From positions 41,228,001 to 41,292,000 of the forward strand of contig NC_133167.1 in the NCBI RefSeq assembly GCF_040802235.1: a DNA stretch of 64,000 nucleotides. Direction: 5' to 3'. Positions 48,560 through 61,134 of the stretch are shown piece after piece. Both the position numbers and the translations under genes were made by a program. The notes below the pieces were generated by a model, which did no database searches, had not been told where the DNA came from, and was given only the letters and a program-made list of their open reading frames with translations. The number at the start of each line of letters is the position of its first letter. Position 1 is the stretch's first letter. This stretch comes from Manis javanica. Lineage: Eukaryota; Chordata; Mammalia; Pholidota; Manidae.

Positions 48560-48745
48560 AAACAGGCTTCCAGGTTTCAGACCTATAGACCAAGTTGAGA
48601 TCTATAATTTGCTGGCTATGACTTGTAACAAAGAACTTAAGTGCATTGATAGCCTATCAAATAAAATTCATGAGGATTAGAGAGGATGTATTTAAGCATC
48701 TCACATTGTGTCTGGCATATGGTAGAAAGAAAATAAATGGTAGCA
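48560..48745 (+). mobile_element. MIR SINE relic
   Basis: TTTGCTGGCTATGACTTGTA, ATGAGGATTAGAGAGGATGT and GTGTCTGGCATATGGTAG match the MIR core and tail, sense strand. Confidence 0.75.
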
Positions 48746-48759
48746 TTAAAATTGGACAC

Positions 48760-48950
48760 TGTTGTAGTGGAAAGAAAGTGGGTTTGAAATTAGGTAGACT
48801 GGTTTTAAATCCCAGCACTCCCATTTTCAGTCTGAGGTAAGTTAAATGCTTTGTGCCTTGGTTTCCTAATTTGTGTAACAATTACAATAATTCATATAGA
48901 ACTGCTGTGAGGACTAAATAAAATGTTTATGAAACACCTGGCCCATTCCT
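48760..48950 (+). mobile_element. MIR SINE relic, second in tandem
   Basis: GGTTTTAAATCCCAGCACTC, TTGTGCCTTGGTTTCCTAAT, CTGTGAGGACTAAATAAAAT and AACACCTGGCCC follow the MIR consensus closely. Confidence 0.8.
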
Positions 48951-49233
48951 TCTATTTTCTGTATCCCAGCTAGTAAAACTGCCATTGAAAACACTTACAG
49001 AAGGTTCCTTATATTTAGAAATGTTCTATTTCAGATGTGGAAATGTATAGGTTCTGTGTTTAGTATAATAAATTCAGATAACAGTGTAGAGCCTATTTAT
49101 TCTATACTATTTCCTACTCTACTGTAGAATAAACCATCAAGATTTGGTGATCAGATATAATAAAAGGTCTTAATGAAGAGAGGGCAGCTACCAGGTCAGT
49201 GAGCTAGAACAGAAGTGCAGGCATCTGGATTCT

Positions 49234-49282
49234 TCCATCCATGCTAGGAGGAAGAGCTGTTGCCCCGACCTGACTCAAGTGC
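49234..49282 (+). repeat. Direct repeat, copy 2
   Basis: The same 49-bp segment as 48351-48399, 883 bp away in the same orientation. The flanks do not match. Confidence 0.75.
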
Positions 49283-49529
49283 AGATCAAAGTGGCCCCGT
49301 ACACAAGGGAAGTCAGGCCACACTATCACCACTGCCTTGATGAAACTGAGTCTAGAACAGTCATTAGCTGCTTACATCTCAGTGCCATCAATGCTGTTGT
49401 AGAAGATTACAATCAAGATGGAAGGTGTTAACAGTGTTAAAACAAACATCCCTGTTCCATCTTGAGAGCAAAATCTATAAATAGATCTGGACATGGGTCA
49501 GACTAGATCCTTGTGAAATTGTCTGTCTT

Positions 49530-49615
49530 CACAGGATGTGCCTGGCACATAGGGCTAAAGAACCTGGAACAGTGCCTGATATATACAAGGTACTCAATAA
49601 GTGTTCCTTGAATTG
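49530..49615 (+). mobile_element. LINE-2 or MIR 3'-end relic
   Basis: GTGCCTGGCACATAGG and AGTGCCTGATATATAC...TACTCAATAAGTGTTCCTTG resemble the common L2/MIR 3' end. Confidence 0.6.
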
Positions 49616-49729
49616 AACTGACCTGTGTCCTCTGCCTGGAACACTTCCTGGACTGGAACTAGATGTTATTGAGTCTTACCAAGTACCTGGCCCTGTCCTA
49701 GGCACTTTATATAGAGATCATCTCATTAA

Positions 49730-49990
49730 CCTGGCAAACTCCTGCCCATCCTTCAAGATCTAGCTCAAATGTCACCTTTCTCTTAAACCTTCTTGACTCC
49801 CTTGGGCAGAGTCCTCTGTGCTTTTGCACTGACAGCTCTTTGCTCAATCCTCCCAAGAGCACTTACCACCTTCTACTTTTAACATATCTGTTTACAAGTC
49901 TGTCTCCCCAACTGGAGTGTGAGGTCATCAGGGGCATCATGTCATTATTAATTTTTTGTGTTACTGGTATTTAACACAGCACCTGATGCA
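49730..49990 (+). mobile_element. LINE-2 3' region relic
   Basis: TTCAAGATCTAGCTCAAATG, AACCTTCTTGACTCCC, AGAGCACTTACCACCTT, TGTTTACAAGTCTGTCTCC and AACACAGCACCTGATG follow the L2 3' UTR in order. Confidence 0.85.
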
Positions 49991-50964
49991 ATTAATTTTC
50001 AAAACACCCTTGCAATTCTACAGAAGTCACATTGAATATATTTATTCAAGAAACTACTTCCTTCTACCCACAAAGCCAGTTAATATTTTATATAACTGAG
50101 GAAGGAAAATTTTTACATAACTGAGGAAGAATGAATTTTAATATTACAGAATTTGAACTAGTGAAGAAGTGGGATATAAGGACCTATCTGCACATACCAG
50201 GTGTGAGATCAACACCTCCCAGGAAGTGCCCAACATGCTTCCACTAGCACCTACCTTGCGACCTGGTGTTCTCAGGATGTCGATATTACCTGGTAACCAT
50301 CTTCTGACAGGACCTATAAGCTGTAACAAAGAAAGGGAAATATGAGAGGATTTATACATAATATACACACACAGGCACAATCATACACACACAGACCTCA
50401 TTTTTCACTAAGGTATTATTGCCTGAAATCCTAAACTATTGTAAAATGGTGAAATAACCATTGCCATATAGAGTTTTGTAAGGATTAAATGAGATAATAT
50501 ATATGAAGTGCCTCATAGAGTGACTAATTTGTTGTGAACTAAAGAAGTGGTAGTTATTTTATTATCCCACAACCAGGCAATACCCTGTTAATCTTCCAGC
50601 TTGCTACTCCTTTATTTCCATTGAATGGGGTGGAGTGAGAAGCTTACCAAGAAAAATTCCTTGACTCTCAGGTATTTCACATGAGCACTAAATGTTTGAA
50701 TGGTGGTGCCATTACTGAAATGGAGTAGGCTGGGTGATGAGGAAAGGACTGATAAATCAAGAGTTCTGCTTCAGAACTCTTTCCATGTTAAACTGGAAAT
50801 TCCCAGTTTAACTGGAAATTCCCACTAACAATCAAAAAGGGATGTAAAGTAGATGTTGAATATGAGTCTGGAGCAAACATCAGCAAATATTTAATATTAA
50901 AGGTCATGCGCTTGGATGAAATGTCTACAGAGAATGCATATATATAATGAATGTTAGGTTTTCT
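49991..50964. other. Intergenic; partial MIR only
   Basis: Apart from the MIR piece at 50430-50530, a small tandem repeat (AACTGGAAATTCCCA at ~50790-50825) is the only structure seen. Confidence 0.5.
50430..50530 (+). mobile_element. MIR SINE relic, 3' part
   Basis: TTGTAAGGATTAAATGAGAT and GAAGTGCCTCATAGAG are the MIR 3' half. Confidence 0.6.
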
Positions 50965-51170
50965 TATTCTCATGGTTATAAAATATATTCTGTTCTAAAG
51001 TTCACTTTTTTCACATAGTACATTCATCTTTCCATGTCAGTACATACATATAGATTTACCTGGGGATATTGCAATTTATTGGATTTACTTCTGTTTGTCA
51101 GACATGTAGATTATTTCCAACTTTTCAACATTATAAGCTCTACAAATATCTTTAAGAGTTTGTGCAAGTT
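50965..51170 (-). mobile_element. Old L1 3'-end fragment
   Basis: Antisense pattern CATCTTTCCATGTCAGTACA, then GTAGATTATTTCCAACTTTT and ATTATAAGCTCTACAAATAT resembles 3' ends of ancient L1M-type elements. Confidence 0.45.
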
Positions 51171-51299
51171 GATCTGAGGGAAAAAGGCGAGAAAATGGAA
51201 TTACCCCCTGCCCTCAACAAGGAATTATCCAGCCCAAGGTGTCAATAGTACCGATACTGGGAAAGCCTGGTCTGCACAAGAAGATGAAGAGCACTGGAA

Positions 51300-52470
51300 A
51301 TGATTAAAATATGCATAAATATAAAGACTTTTTATAGAAAAGTGACTGTTTATGGCAAAAATAATAACAATGTATTAAGGAATTTAAAACATAGGCAGAG
51401 GTAAAATGTCTGGCAGCAACCATACAAACGATGGGAGGGGAGGAATAAAATTACATTGTTATTAGATTCTTACATCATATATGAAGCAGCAAAATAGCAT
51501 TTGAAGGTTAAGTATGTATATTATAAAGTCCGGAGCAACCACTACATAAATAAAATGATCAGGCATAGTGAATAAATCAATACTGGAGATGCAATGACAA
51601 ATACTCAAACTGACAATAGAAAAAGAAGGAAAACAGAACGAAAAACGGGGGCAGATTGAAAAAAAACAGCAACATACTAGACTTAATCCAAGTTATATCA
51701 ATAATTGCATTAAATGTAAATTGCCTAAACACTCCAAACAGGAGGCAGAGGTTTCAAAATAGGGTGTATAGAGCAAGGCCTAATTATATGTAGTCCACAA
51801 GAAACCCACTTTAAAAATAAAGGTACAGATAGGTTGAAAGTAAATAGAAAAGGCAACACCAGACAAACACTAATGCTAAGAAAGCTGTAGTGGGCATATT
51901 AACATCAGACAAAGCACATCCCAGGACATGGAGTATTACCAGAGATAAAGAGGGACATTTCATAATGATAAAAGAGTTAATTTAATTTATCATGAAAGTG
52001 TAACAATTGTAGATATATATACATCCAATACAGAGCTTCAAAGTACATGAAACAAAAACTGACCAAACTGACAAGAAAAATAGTCCAAAACCATCGTCAT
52101 AGCTGGAGGCTTCAACACCTATCTTTTAGGAATTGACAGAACAAGTAGATAGAAACACGTAAGGATATGTATGACTTAAACAACCCTACTGGACCTAACT
52201 GATATTTATTAAATCACACACACAGCAACAGGTTATATATTCTTTTCAAGTGTTCATGAAACTGTTACAGAGAGACAACATCTGCTGGGCCATTGAACCA
52301 GCTATTAAAAATGTAAAAGGATTGAAGTCATACAGAGTATGTTCTCTGATTAGAGTAGAGTTAAACTAGAAATCAGTAAAAAATGTATCTGGAAAATCTC
52401 CAAATATTTGGAAACTAAACAACCTACTTAAAAATAACCAACAGAAAGAAATAATCTCAAAAAAATCATT
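51300..52470 (+). mobile_element. Ancient L1 fragment, ORF2 endonuclease region
   Basis: ATTGCATTAAATGTAAATTG, CACAAGAAACCCACTTTAAA, AAAGAGGGACATTTCATAAT and GAGGCTTCAACACC align with the endonuclease part of L1 ORF2 (compare 30750-31150). Heavily decayed, no open frame. Confidence 0.75.
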
Positions 52471-52479
52471 GTTATTCTG

Positions 52480-54650
52480 AATAGCATCCCCTTTTGTTCA
52501 TTATATTTTCTGATTACTTTTTGCATAAAGAAAATCTATGTTTCAGAGTGTATTAATTTCGTAACATGCCACCTTACTGAACCTCATATACTTTTTTCCA
52601 GTTGATTCTCAGATTTTTATAGGCATTAAATTATGCCACCTGCAAAAATAACAATTTTTTCTTTTCTTGTCCTCTACTTATGCCTCCTATTCCACTATTT
52701 GTATTGGCTAATATTCCATATAAACAAGTATAGTTATGATTGAGGGTATCCTTAACATATTTCTGATTTTAAAATGTACAGTGGTTCATCAATAAGCATA
52801 ATGCTGGTTTACTACTTCAAGAAAATATCCATCTACTCATAATTTACTGAGGGTTTTTTAACAAGGAATGGTCCTAATTAAAGGATTCCTATTTAAATTC
52901 TGCCAAGAGCTTTAGAGGAATCTATTAAGATGATCAGGTCCCCCCTGCCTTTTACCTATTAATATGTTGAAAGATTAGTAGATTTCAGATTTTGAATCGT
53001 GTTTGCATTGCTGAAATGACTGGGCTTCATTAGAGCATATTATTCTTTCAAACTGCAGAATTCTAACTGCTAATATTTAATTTAAAAGTTCAGGTCAATA
53101 TTCTTTTCTTGTTTCCATTGCCAGGTGTTAACATTGGTATTATGACAGCTTTTTTTTGTAAGCTTTTGTAATTTCTTATAAGTTTTCTATATTGGTCTAT
53201 TTTTATTCTTTAATTAAAGAATTCTTTAATTAAACAGTTAAAATTCTAGAACAGTGCTGTTCATGGTACTTTGATTGTGACGTATAGCAAAAATGTAGCT
53301 TTAAAAGGAGACCTGGTATAAATATACACATTGCAGAAGTTTCACTGGATAATACTTTCCCTTTGGTATGAGAATGCACTCTATACTATCCTATTTTAAT
53401 AAAAAAATGCTCATCTCAAAACACTACTTTGAAAAGTACTACCTGTCCTGTGAAGAATCCAGCATTTCTCAGAGGGTAGCTCACTGGTAATTATTCCATT
53501 TTCTTCTTTGGTTATGTTTGTTCTAGAAAATCTGTATCATCTTCATTTCACACAGGTCTTCAAAATTGTTTGCATATTATTTTGCAGTTTACTCTTTTAA
53601 TTCTCCAATTCTCTTTGTGTCTGTAAATCATTTCTCTTCCTTCTAATTTAGAATATTTATGCCTTCTTTGTATTGATTAGTTTAGCTAGTGTATTATGGG
53701 ATTTTTCCCTCTTTAAGGTAATAGTCATAAATTTATATTATCAATTCTGCTTTGCTATTTCTGACTTCATCTTTTAATTTTTCTTCAGCTTTTTAAGATT
53801 TATAGTCTATTTGTAGTTCATTTTCTATTTTTTTTAGTCAAATAGTGTGCTATTTTCATTTTTTCTTATTTAGTAATACATGTTTGTAACTATGAATATC
53901 TGCTGAACACAGTGATAGCTGTATCCAAAAGGTTTTCTATGTAATGTTTTACTTATTATTTTGTGTATGTCCTAATTATTCCTTTCTACACATTCTGCAG
54001 TATCAGTTTTATTTCCAGTTTGCACCAAAGGTTGTTTTAAAAACTTTTATGTTTCTAAATAGTGGAAATGGTGATTTTTATTTTGGTCATTCATTTTTGT
54101 TTAATTACATTGTTATTACTGGAGAATGTGGTCTGGATTACTTCTAATTTTTGGAATTTATTGATTTCTTTGTGCATGTAGGCTAAAATATAGTCAATTG
54201 GTAAATGTTTCATGTGCTTTAAAAAACATTTTTTTTTAGTTAACAGGATATATATGTCATCCATTCCATCTATTCCATCAACCAAATCTATTTCATCAAC
54301 TGTATGGACTTCGTTATTCAAATATATCCTAACTTTTGACTGATAGATGATGTGATTAAAGCAGGCTACTACAACTTTGTTCCTGATCATTTTTCCTTGT
54401 GCTTTGTGCTTCTGCAGTTTTTTATGTATTATTATAATTATTAGATTATTGAGTGCTTTAAGATTTATGAAACATATCCTCTGTGCAAATCCTTTACCAT
54501 CATAAAATTTCCCTCTTTGTTTGTTTTACACTTTCTGCCTCAAATTCAATCCTGTCTGCAACTAACATCATAATCCTGGATTTCTTTGTGTTAGTATTTA
54601 CATTGCACATTTCCCATTTTTTCCTTCCAGTTTTTTCTCAGATGTCTCCT
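52480..54650 (-). mobile_element. Ancient L1 fragment, ORF2 reverse transcriptase to endonuclease
   Basis: Antisense L1 ORF2: GCCACCTGCAAAAATAACAA near 52640 covers the position of the FADD block, AGATGATCAGG near 52930 and later segments parallel 4950-6500 of L1 A. No open frame survives. It abuts the + strand fragment at 51300-52470 with the 3' sides facing. Confidence 0.7.
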
Positions 54651-55604
54651 GAGTTTGAGTGAAGATAAAAATATTACGTTTCTCCATATTTAAAACAGAG
54701 GTAGAAAATGTGTATTACAGTAGACTCAAATTCATATAAAAATGTCATGAAGAAATCTCCAAAATTTAGCATAGATTTTAAGTCTTAGTAATGCCTCATT
54801 TACAGATTTTATTCAGTAAATTTCTGTGTGTTACTAGAAAGCGAGAAGATATATAAAACTGAATTTAAGGTTTAAAATGAAGTTCATATGACCTTAGAAA
54901 AAAATGGTAGTACAAGTAATGTAGTTCTTAGAATTCCCAGCAGGGGCCAGAATGTTCATATTAATTCTAATTAAATCAAAATGTTTTTACTATTAATTCA
55001 AGTTTTTATCTCTTTTTAAACTAATAAAGAAGCTAGAACTCTTTACAGTTAAAATTATTAGAAACTACTGACTTTTTAATTTTAAAAGTCAAGGATGTAA
55101 ACATATAATTCAAAATATTAAAAAATGAGTATAACATAAACAGTGATGGTCTATAACAAAAGACTGATCCCCAATATCTGAGCAAATGGGCATCCAGAGC
55201 ATGTTTAGTCGTAGACACTAAAACTCCTACACTAATTGCCAAATGCAGGTCATTGGGTCTTTCAGTTGCCAAGCCAGACCATGGATGGGGTCCAAGAACA
55301 AAGGGCACCACTGTGGCATTGACCCAGGAAATTGGGCACTGACCTTATTTGTTAATTTTAGAACATTAAACAAATTCTTAACTGGATATAAAAAAAGAAC
55401 TAGATGCTTTAAAAGAATTTCAGTGCAAACTGCCTTTGTAAATCCAATAAACTGTTTTAAATTTAATTCTCATTTAAGTCATATAACCTCTTTCTGGGCC
55501 TCTGCACAGTTTCTCTATCTGTTTATGAATAGATTAGCTATAATAATCTTAAAATTCTTATGTTCCCAAACTTCAGTTTTTTTCTTTAAGCAAAAAGTAT
55601 CATT
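54651..55604. other. Intergenic, no feature recognised
   Basis: The + frame 55243-55647 (134 codons) has no recognisable domain and ends inside an L2 relic; I regard it as chance. Confidence 0.45.
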
Positions 55605-55690
55605 TTTTTCCATCTCCAATTCCTGGCATAGTACTAACACAAATTAGGTGCTCAGTAAATATTTGATGAAAAAAATAAATGAACAAATGA
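55605..55690 (+). mobile_element. LINE-2 3'-end relic
   Basis: TTCCTGGCATAGTACTAACA then GGTGCTCAGTAAATATTTGA and a GAATGAA-like tail: the standard L2 3' terminus. Confidence 0.75.
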
Positions 55691-57182
55691 ATATATTTTT
55701 AAAGGGTTATTTCTAGGAATTTACAAAAGGATTTGGAAACAGAATGCCTCTGAAAGCTAATCCTCTTGAAAAACAATGCTTCTTTAGGCAGTTCAAGGAA
55801 ATAAGAAAACATTTTCTCAATTCTCTGGGAAGGAACTGAATTCTAAAGTTATCACTACTTCTGAGGCACTAGTTAGTAAAGAGGGAGTCAGATTTTTTAA
55901 AAAGAGTTTTAAGACTTTAAATTAAAAAATCTAAATGTAAAACACACACACAAATTTTTTTTTTTTTTTTTTTGCAGACACATATTCTGAAATGAGTCGA
56001 TGATTTCCAAAGTTGCCCAAAAATAAAATCCTGAAAATTGCAAGATATTTTTCTTAGGAAGAGATTGTTTACTGGAAAACTTATCTCTTAATAATAAAAG
56101 TGAAGATTTTAAAACTAAAGACATGTCCTCGCCAATTCAATTTATATTGTTATTATCTGCTATGTAAACCACACGCTTGTTACAAAGTAAACCAAGATAT
56201 TATGAAGGAAATCAATCACCAAAGATAATGAAAATGAACTTTTTATGCTCTTTTTCATTTGTAAATTTTAAAGATTTGTCTTCATTAAATTTGGGAAAGA
56301 AAATTTATAGTTGCCGGTAGAAGGTTGTGCCTTCTTAATCCAGGGAGGTGAGCAATGGTATGGAAGTTTAAACCAAACTGCAGCAAATTTCAGAGCCAAC
56401 TAAAGAGAGGTGTAACATGTCAGGCGATGTGCAATAGTCCTATCCTACATGCTATCTCTTTCGATGTACATTCAACATAAACAAAAAGAAAATTTAAGTT
56501 CAGTAAAAAAGACTTAGTGAATCACAGACTTTTCCTAAACACCAGCCACCACCTTGGAGCAAATGACTTAAGTAGTCATGCTTTATTTGCTATTGATAGA
56601 ATAAAGAAATTGAGCCAGGATCTCAAGCTTGAATAATGTAAAGATTCCTCTCAAAGGAAAGACAATTTTTTTGAGAACTCTCATGAATAAAAGTTAATTC
56701 TTATTACTTTGGGTGGCACTTAATGCCAACCTGATTACAGTAAAAAACTCAAGTATAAACACTGTAGACTCTATAGAAAATTAAGACACTGAGTAGTACT
56801 CGGATATAAGGCGGTTATGTGGATGATCCAGAATATGCATAAGACAAACTCCTTATTAAATTATTATGGAACTCATGCCTCTGGAAAGTGAAGGAACTTA
56901 GTTTGAGACAGCATTCGGGGAAATAGGTTGGCTTCTGACCCACCTAGGCTGACTACTCAAAAAAGTATGCCTTCTTGGGTTAAACTAAAGCAATAAACTA
57001 TCCCAGTTTGGGGGGAAAGCTTCTTCCTGCTTACATGAGGAGAAATCAGGGAGAGAAGGATCACTGAGAAACTTAGCACTTTCTAAAGAAGAATATGAAA
57101 GGGAAAGAGAAGACTGTGGCACATATAATCAGTTCACAGTTCTCCTCATGGGGCCAAGGCAAAGAGGCAAAGATTGTTCTGC

Positions 57183-57186
<4 letters not shown>
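55691..57186. other. Intergenic, no feature recognised
   Basis: AT-rich. A T-run of 20 at ~55956-55974 is next to a short (AC)n. No coding or repeat assignment. Confidence 0.5.

Positions 57187-57231
<45 letters not shown>
57187..57231. repeat. (CA)n microsatellite
   Basis: About 22 uninterrupted CA units, 6 kb upstream of MSTN exon 1. Likely polymorphic. Confidence 0.95.
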
Positions 57232-57232
<1 letters not shown>

Positions 57233-57667
57233 CTTTTTTGAGATTTCTTCTCTCCTCCCTGGCTACCTTTGATGCTTCATAAACTCAGTTTGACCTAAAT
57301 ATGACCTGTGCTGGGGAAAAGTAGTCTTAAATAGTGGTAGCATATGGCCATTCCTCAGCAAGGTGTCTGGTAAGAGCCACACAGTGTCTCCGGGTAGTCA
57401 TAGACCATTAAATGTAAAAGTGCCACTGGAATGTTCAAAATGCTCAGTTTTCTACCAAAGAACTACTAGAGAAGACAAGGACACAGGGACCTGCAACACA
57501 GTCTCCCTTACCAGTTTGAGGAAGAGTGAACCCAATAGAAATGCTATGAACCACAGTCAGAGCAAACTAAAAACACACCAGAGTCACTTAGAAAGTATAT
57601 AAATACACATTTAATTATACTTACTGAAAAATCAGAAAGTTGAAGTTTTTTGTATTTAAGGAGACAT

Positions 57668-57805
57668 TCATACATTGGTTGGTTCAATTATTCAGTAAAT
57701 ACCCTTTGCCAACCTAATTATGTGCTAGTTGTTAGACCTAGCACAGAAGAGATAAAAATGAACAATATGATTCCTTGCCTTTAAGAACTCATGGCCTATT
57801 AGGGT
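57668..57805 (-). mobile_element. LINE-2 3'-end relic
   Basis: ATTCATACATTGGTTGGTTC, TTATGTGCTAGTTGTTAGAC and CTTTAAGAACTCATGGCCTA follow antisense L2 3' sequence. Confidence 0.65.
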
Positions 57806-58452
57806 GATGGAGGGGCAAAAATGGGAGGACAAGTAGGGAAATAAAAGCAAACATTTGAGAATTGTAATAATGGAGGAGGGCACAATCTATTCCATTTTAA
57901 CACTAAGTCTGAGTCTAGTATCTTCTTCCAATGGTAAAAAGAGGAAGCCAAATTAGAACTTTATTTTTATTCTTCATATTTCAAATCCATAATAAATAAA
58001 CTAGAGTTCCCACTTTGGAATGGAAGGAGGGAAGAAACCACATTCTGAAGTTTTCATGAGTTGATTCTACCTCTAAAGGGCAGTGGAATGCAGAAACTTA
58101 TTAACTGGGATGGTACGAGGTATTGCCATAATATGAATGTTATCATCTCAAGACTGACCTGAAGACCATCCTCAAGAAATCCTTCAAGACCAAAGACTTC
58201 AGTCTATACCCTGGAACTGACAAATGTTGTGCACATATCCTCTAGATGACCCATACGTTGGTTATTGGTGAATATAATGCAGTGATATTTATATTTATGC
58301 TCTTGACAGTAAGTATGTACCAATAAGTAAATATACAGTGTTTGAAAATTACTGTATTTGATTTCTCACTAAAAGCAAAGCTACAGGTATTAGGAGGAGG
58401 GGTCTCCAAGTTAGAGGGAAAAAATAGTCAATTTGCAAAAATTATTTTGGTA
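57806..58452. other. Intergenic, no feature recognised
   Basis: No defended feature. Confidence 0.5.
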
Positions 58453-58797
58453 CATGGTTCTCAAACTGTGACTTGGGGATCCCTGGAGTGAAGACTCTTT
58501 CAGAATGTGTGAAATAAAAGCTGTTCTCATAACAATGCTAAGGAGATGTTTGCTACTTTCATTCTATCTTATGTGTACAGTGGGATTTTCCAGAGACTCC
58601 ATGATGTGTGACATCATTATCACTCTGTCAGCAAATAGAATATATGCTTATATATGCCTGTATTTTTAATTTCTCATTTTTAATTTATAATGTTAAATAT
58701 TGATAGATATGAACCACAAAACGAAAGCTTTTGAGGACCCTAAATAATTTTTAAGAGTATAAAGGCATCTTGAGATCAAAAAGTTTAAGAATCACTG
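58453..58797 (-). mobile_element. hAT-Charlie-type DNA transposon relic
   Basis: Terminal inverted repeats CATGGTTCTCAAACT (left) and AGTTTAAGAATCACTG (right) with the internal pattern AGGACCCTAAATAATTTTTA typical of hAT-Charlie elements. The flanking octamers TTTTGGTA and CTTTAGTG match at five of eight bases, as a worn 8-bp target duplication would. The exact family is not assigned. Confidence 0.7.
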
Positions 58798-58864
58798 CTT
58801 TAGTGGACAGTCCTTAAATGGAGGGAGTACCTAATGAAATGTGCTCATATTTTTCAGGTGGGCT

Positions 58865-58980
58865 TCATTAAGACAGTGACTGTTTCTGTTTGGTTCATTT
58901 TCTCCCCCTCAGAACCTACACAGTGTTAGGTACATAGTAGGCACTAGAATATTTCATAAAACAATAAATGAATTGATACA
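58865..58980 (+). mobile_element. LINE-2 3'-end relic
   Basis: AGAACCTACACAGTGTTAGG, TACATAGTAGGCACTAGAAT and the CAATAAATGAATTGA tail are the L2 3' end. Confidence 0.7.
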
Positions 58981-59989
58981 TACATATACTCATAAATGAA
59001 GGCTTTGCTATATGACTTATTCAAAGTCACATAAAACATCAATAGCAAACCCAGAACTATATTTAAAGTCTCTTGTTTTGTATTTCTATACTGTTGCTCC
59101 TTAGCTCAGGGTATTTTGTTAATCTTTGTTCTATAATCTATTGAAAGCATGAAAAATCAGATATCATCGGTATGGGATGGCTGTCTTCTAATGCTGTTAT
59201 GTGAGTTGAGCACTATATAGTTTTTTTCCAGCCTTAAGTATAATCTGCGTAGGATGATACTAAAGGACTATCATTACAAGGAAATGGCAAGAGTGATCAG
59301 GTAAAATACAGCTTTCTGGGTTTTTCACACAAGAGTTTTTTTCATGAAGCATTCTTATTCTAATTCTTAAAACTCAAAACTCCTCCTCCTTCCTTTAGCC
59401 ACATCATTAAACTTCTGGCAAGCCTTATGTTAGTGCACTCAGTAGTTCCCAGTAGTTCCCATAAAGAGTAAGAACATAAACTTTCCTTTTGGAAATACGC
59501 TTTGTATTTTCCAAGTTGTTTTGAAACACCCTGTGGTATCTGTAACAGAGATGAGAGAAGTTTGTTTGCTACCTTTCTTATGGTTACAGAAATGCAAGGC
59601 CCACCCAGTACAGAGAAGAACAGGGGAAAGAAAAGCACAAGACCTACAAAGTGCTTCATTGGTCACCTAAATTCTGACTCTTTTGAGAATTGTTTTTAAA
59701 GATGGCCAACCTAAGACAAAACCAAAAGTTAGCTGAACCATGTTCTCCTCAGTCAACTAGAAGGAATTCTTCTCTACTCACATATCCTAAGGACACACTG
59801 TCCTGTCTCCACAACAGCAGCCAGAGCTAGGCCCTTAGCAGTCAGATCACAGTGAAGATTCTTATAGTTGGTGAACCTGCCTGCCCTGGGACCTTGGGAA
59901 GGTTGCAAGCACTCTCATTGGAGAAGCAATATATGTTCTCAAAATTCTTGTGTACGTCTTAACTCATTCAATACCAACCTTTACAGAAG
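58981..59989. other. Intergenic, no feature recognised
   Basis: Contains the tandem duplication AGTAGTTCCC at ~59440-59460. Short frames at 59360-59699 on both strands have no domain. Confidence 0.45.
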
Positions 59990-60290
59990 TTGATTAGATG
60001 TAGCTGATTCTCATTATTCACAGTAGCTGTGTTCTGTAGTCACTGCCAACACTGAATGAATGATTATGCACCACTGCTCCTAGAGGAAATAAAAGGTTAT
60101 GTTCCCATGAGCTTCTGGTCACAACATTTCCATCAACCAATCAATGTATAATTTGTTTTATGTGTACTTCTGTTTAAAGATATCTTATGTAATAGATATT
60201 GTAGATTCATTAACGTTTAACTGATAGCGAATGGCACTTACAACTCAAGTCTGAACAGAGCTTATATAACACACATATTTTTCCACAAAG
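59990..60290 (+). repeat. Unassigned interspersed repeat
   Basis: GATTCTCATTATTCACAGTA, CACTGCTCCTAGAGGAAATA and TCTGGTCACAACATTT form a pattern I know as dispersed in mammalian genomes, but I cannot name the family with confidence. Confidence 0.4.
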
Positions 60291-60324
60291 AAATTTTTTC
60301 CTAAGGCATACTATAATCTCTTTT

Positions 60325-60560
60325 TTAAAAAACTGTGGCAAAATATACATAACATAGAATCGACCATTTAATCATTTTTAAGTGTGTAGTTCAGAGACAT
60401 TAAGTACATTTGTACTTTATGCAATTATCAACAACAATCTCCAGAACTTCTTGATCTTCCCAAATTGAAACTTTGTATCTATTATATAGTAGCTCCTTTC
60501 ATCCCCCATCCCTCCTCCTAGCCATTGGCAATCACAGTTCTACTTTCCACTACCAGGCTT
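60325..60560 (-). mobile_element. L1M-type 3' UTR fragment
   Basis: GCAAAATATACATAACATAG, TTTTTAAGTGTGTAGTTCAG, ACAATCTCCAGAACTTCTTG and AGCCATTGGCAATCAC follow the antisense 3' region of ancient L1M elements. Confidence 0.75.
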
Positions 60561-61134
60561 TTTGTGCTTGGGAGCATAGCACTTCAGCACTATGCTTGGA
60601 GGTCATTTCAAACAGTGGAATTGCCCCCCAAAAAGGACACAGAAAAATGGAAAAACATGGTTCTAATAGATTACCAAACAGGCACATGTTTGCAGTATGC
60701 AGCTGAGATAAGGCAGAACATTGTGTTGTTTGATCTCAGCTGGGAACCTGTGTGTCAGAAGACTCAAATTTTTTGCCATTCTGCACATGTGCATGAATGC
60801 CCACAAAAGCACCATGAGTATTGGTTTTGGGGTTAAAAATAACTTCAGCAAGTAGGTAAATTTGCAGATTTTGTATCCCCAAGCATCAACTATGTGTGAA
60901 AATGACAGCCTTTGTTTATCTTACTCCAGATAGTAAGAGTAAAGAGCTGAAACATGCCTTGTAATAAGACCAACTGCCTTGGAAAATTTTACTTGCCTCA
61001 GAGCCTACAGAAGTAGTCTATATAAATTGATAATTGGCAGCTACAACCTGAAGCAGTTCTACTTCATGTGGAGGATAATTTTAAGCATAATATAAAACCC
61101 TCTTGATGAAACAAAAACCAAGCACTCAAGTACC
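60561..61134. other. Intergenic, no feature recognised
   Basis: The + frame 60525-60836 has no recognisable domain. Confidence 0.45.

Noticed and set aside
55243..55647. 134-codon + strand frame
   Set aside because: Runs into an L2 3' end and has no recognisable similarity.
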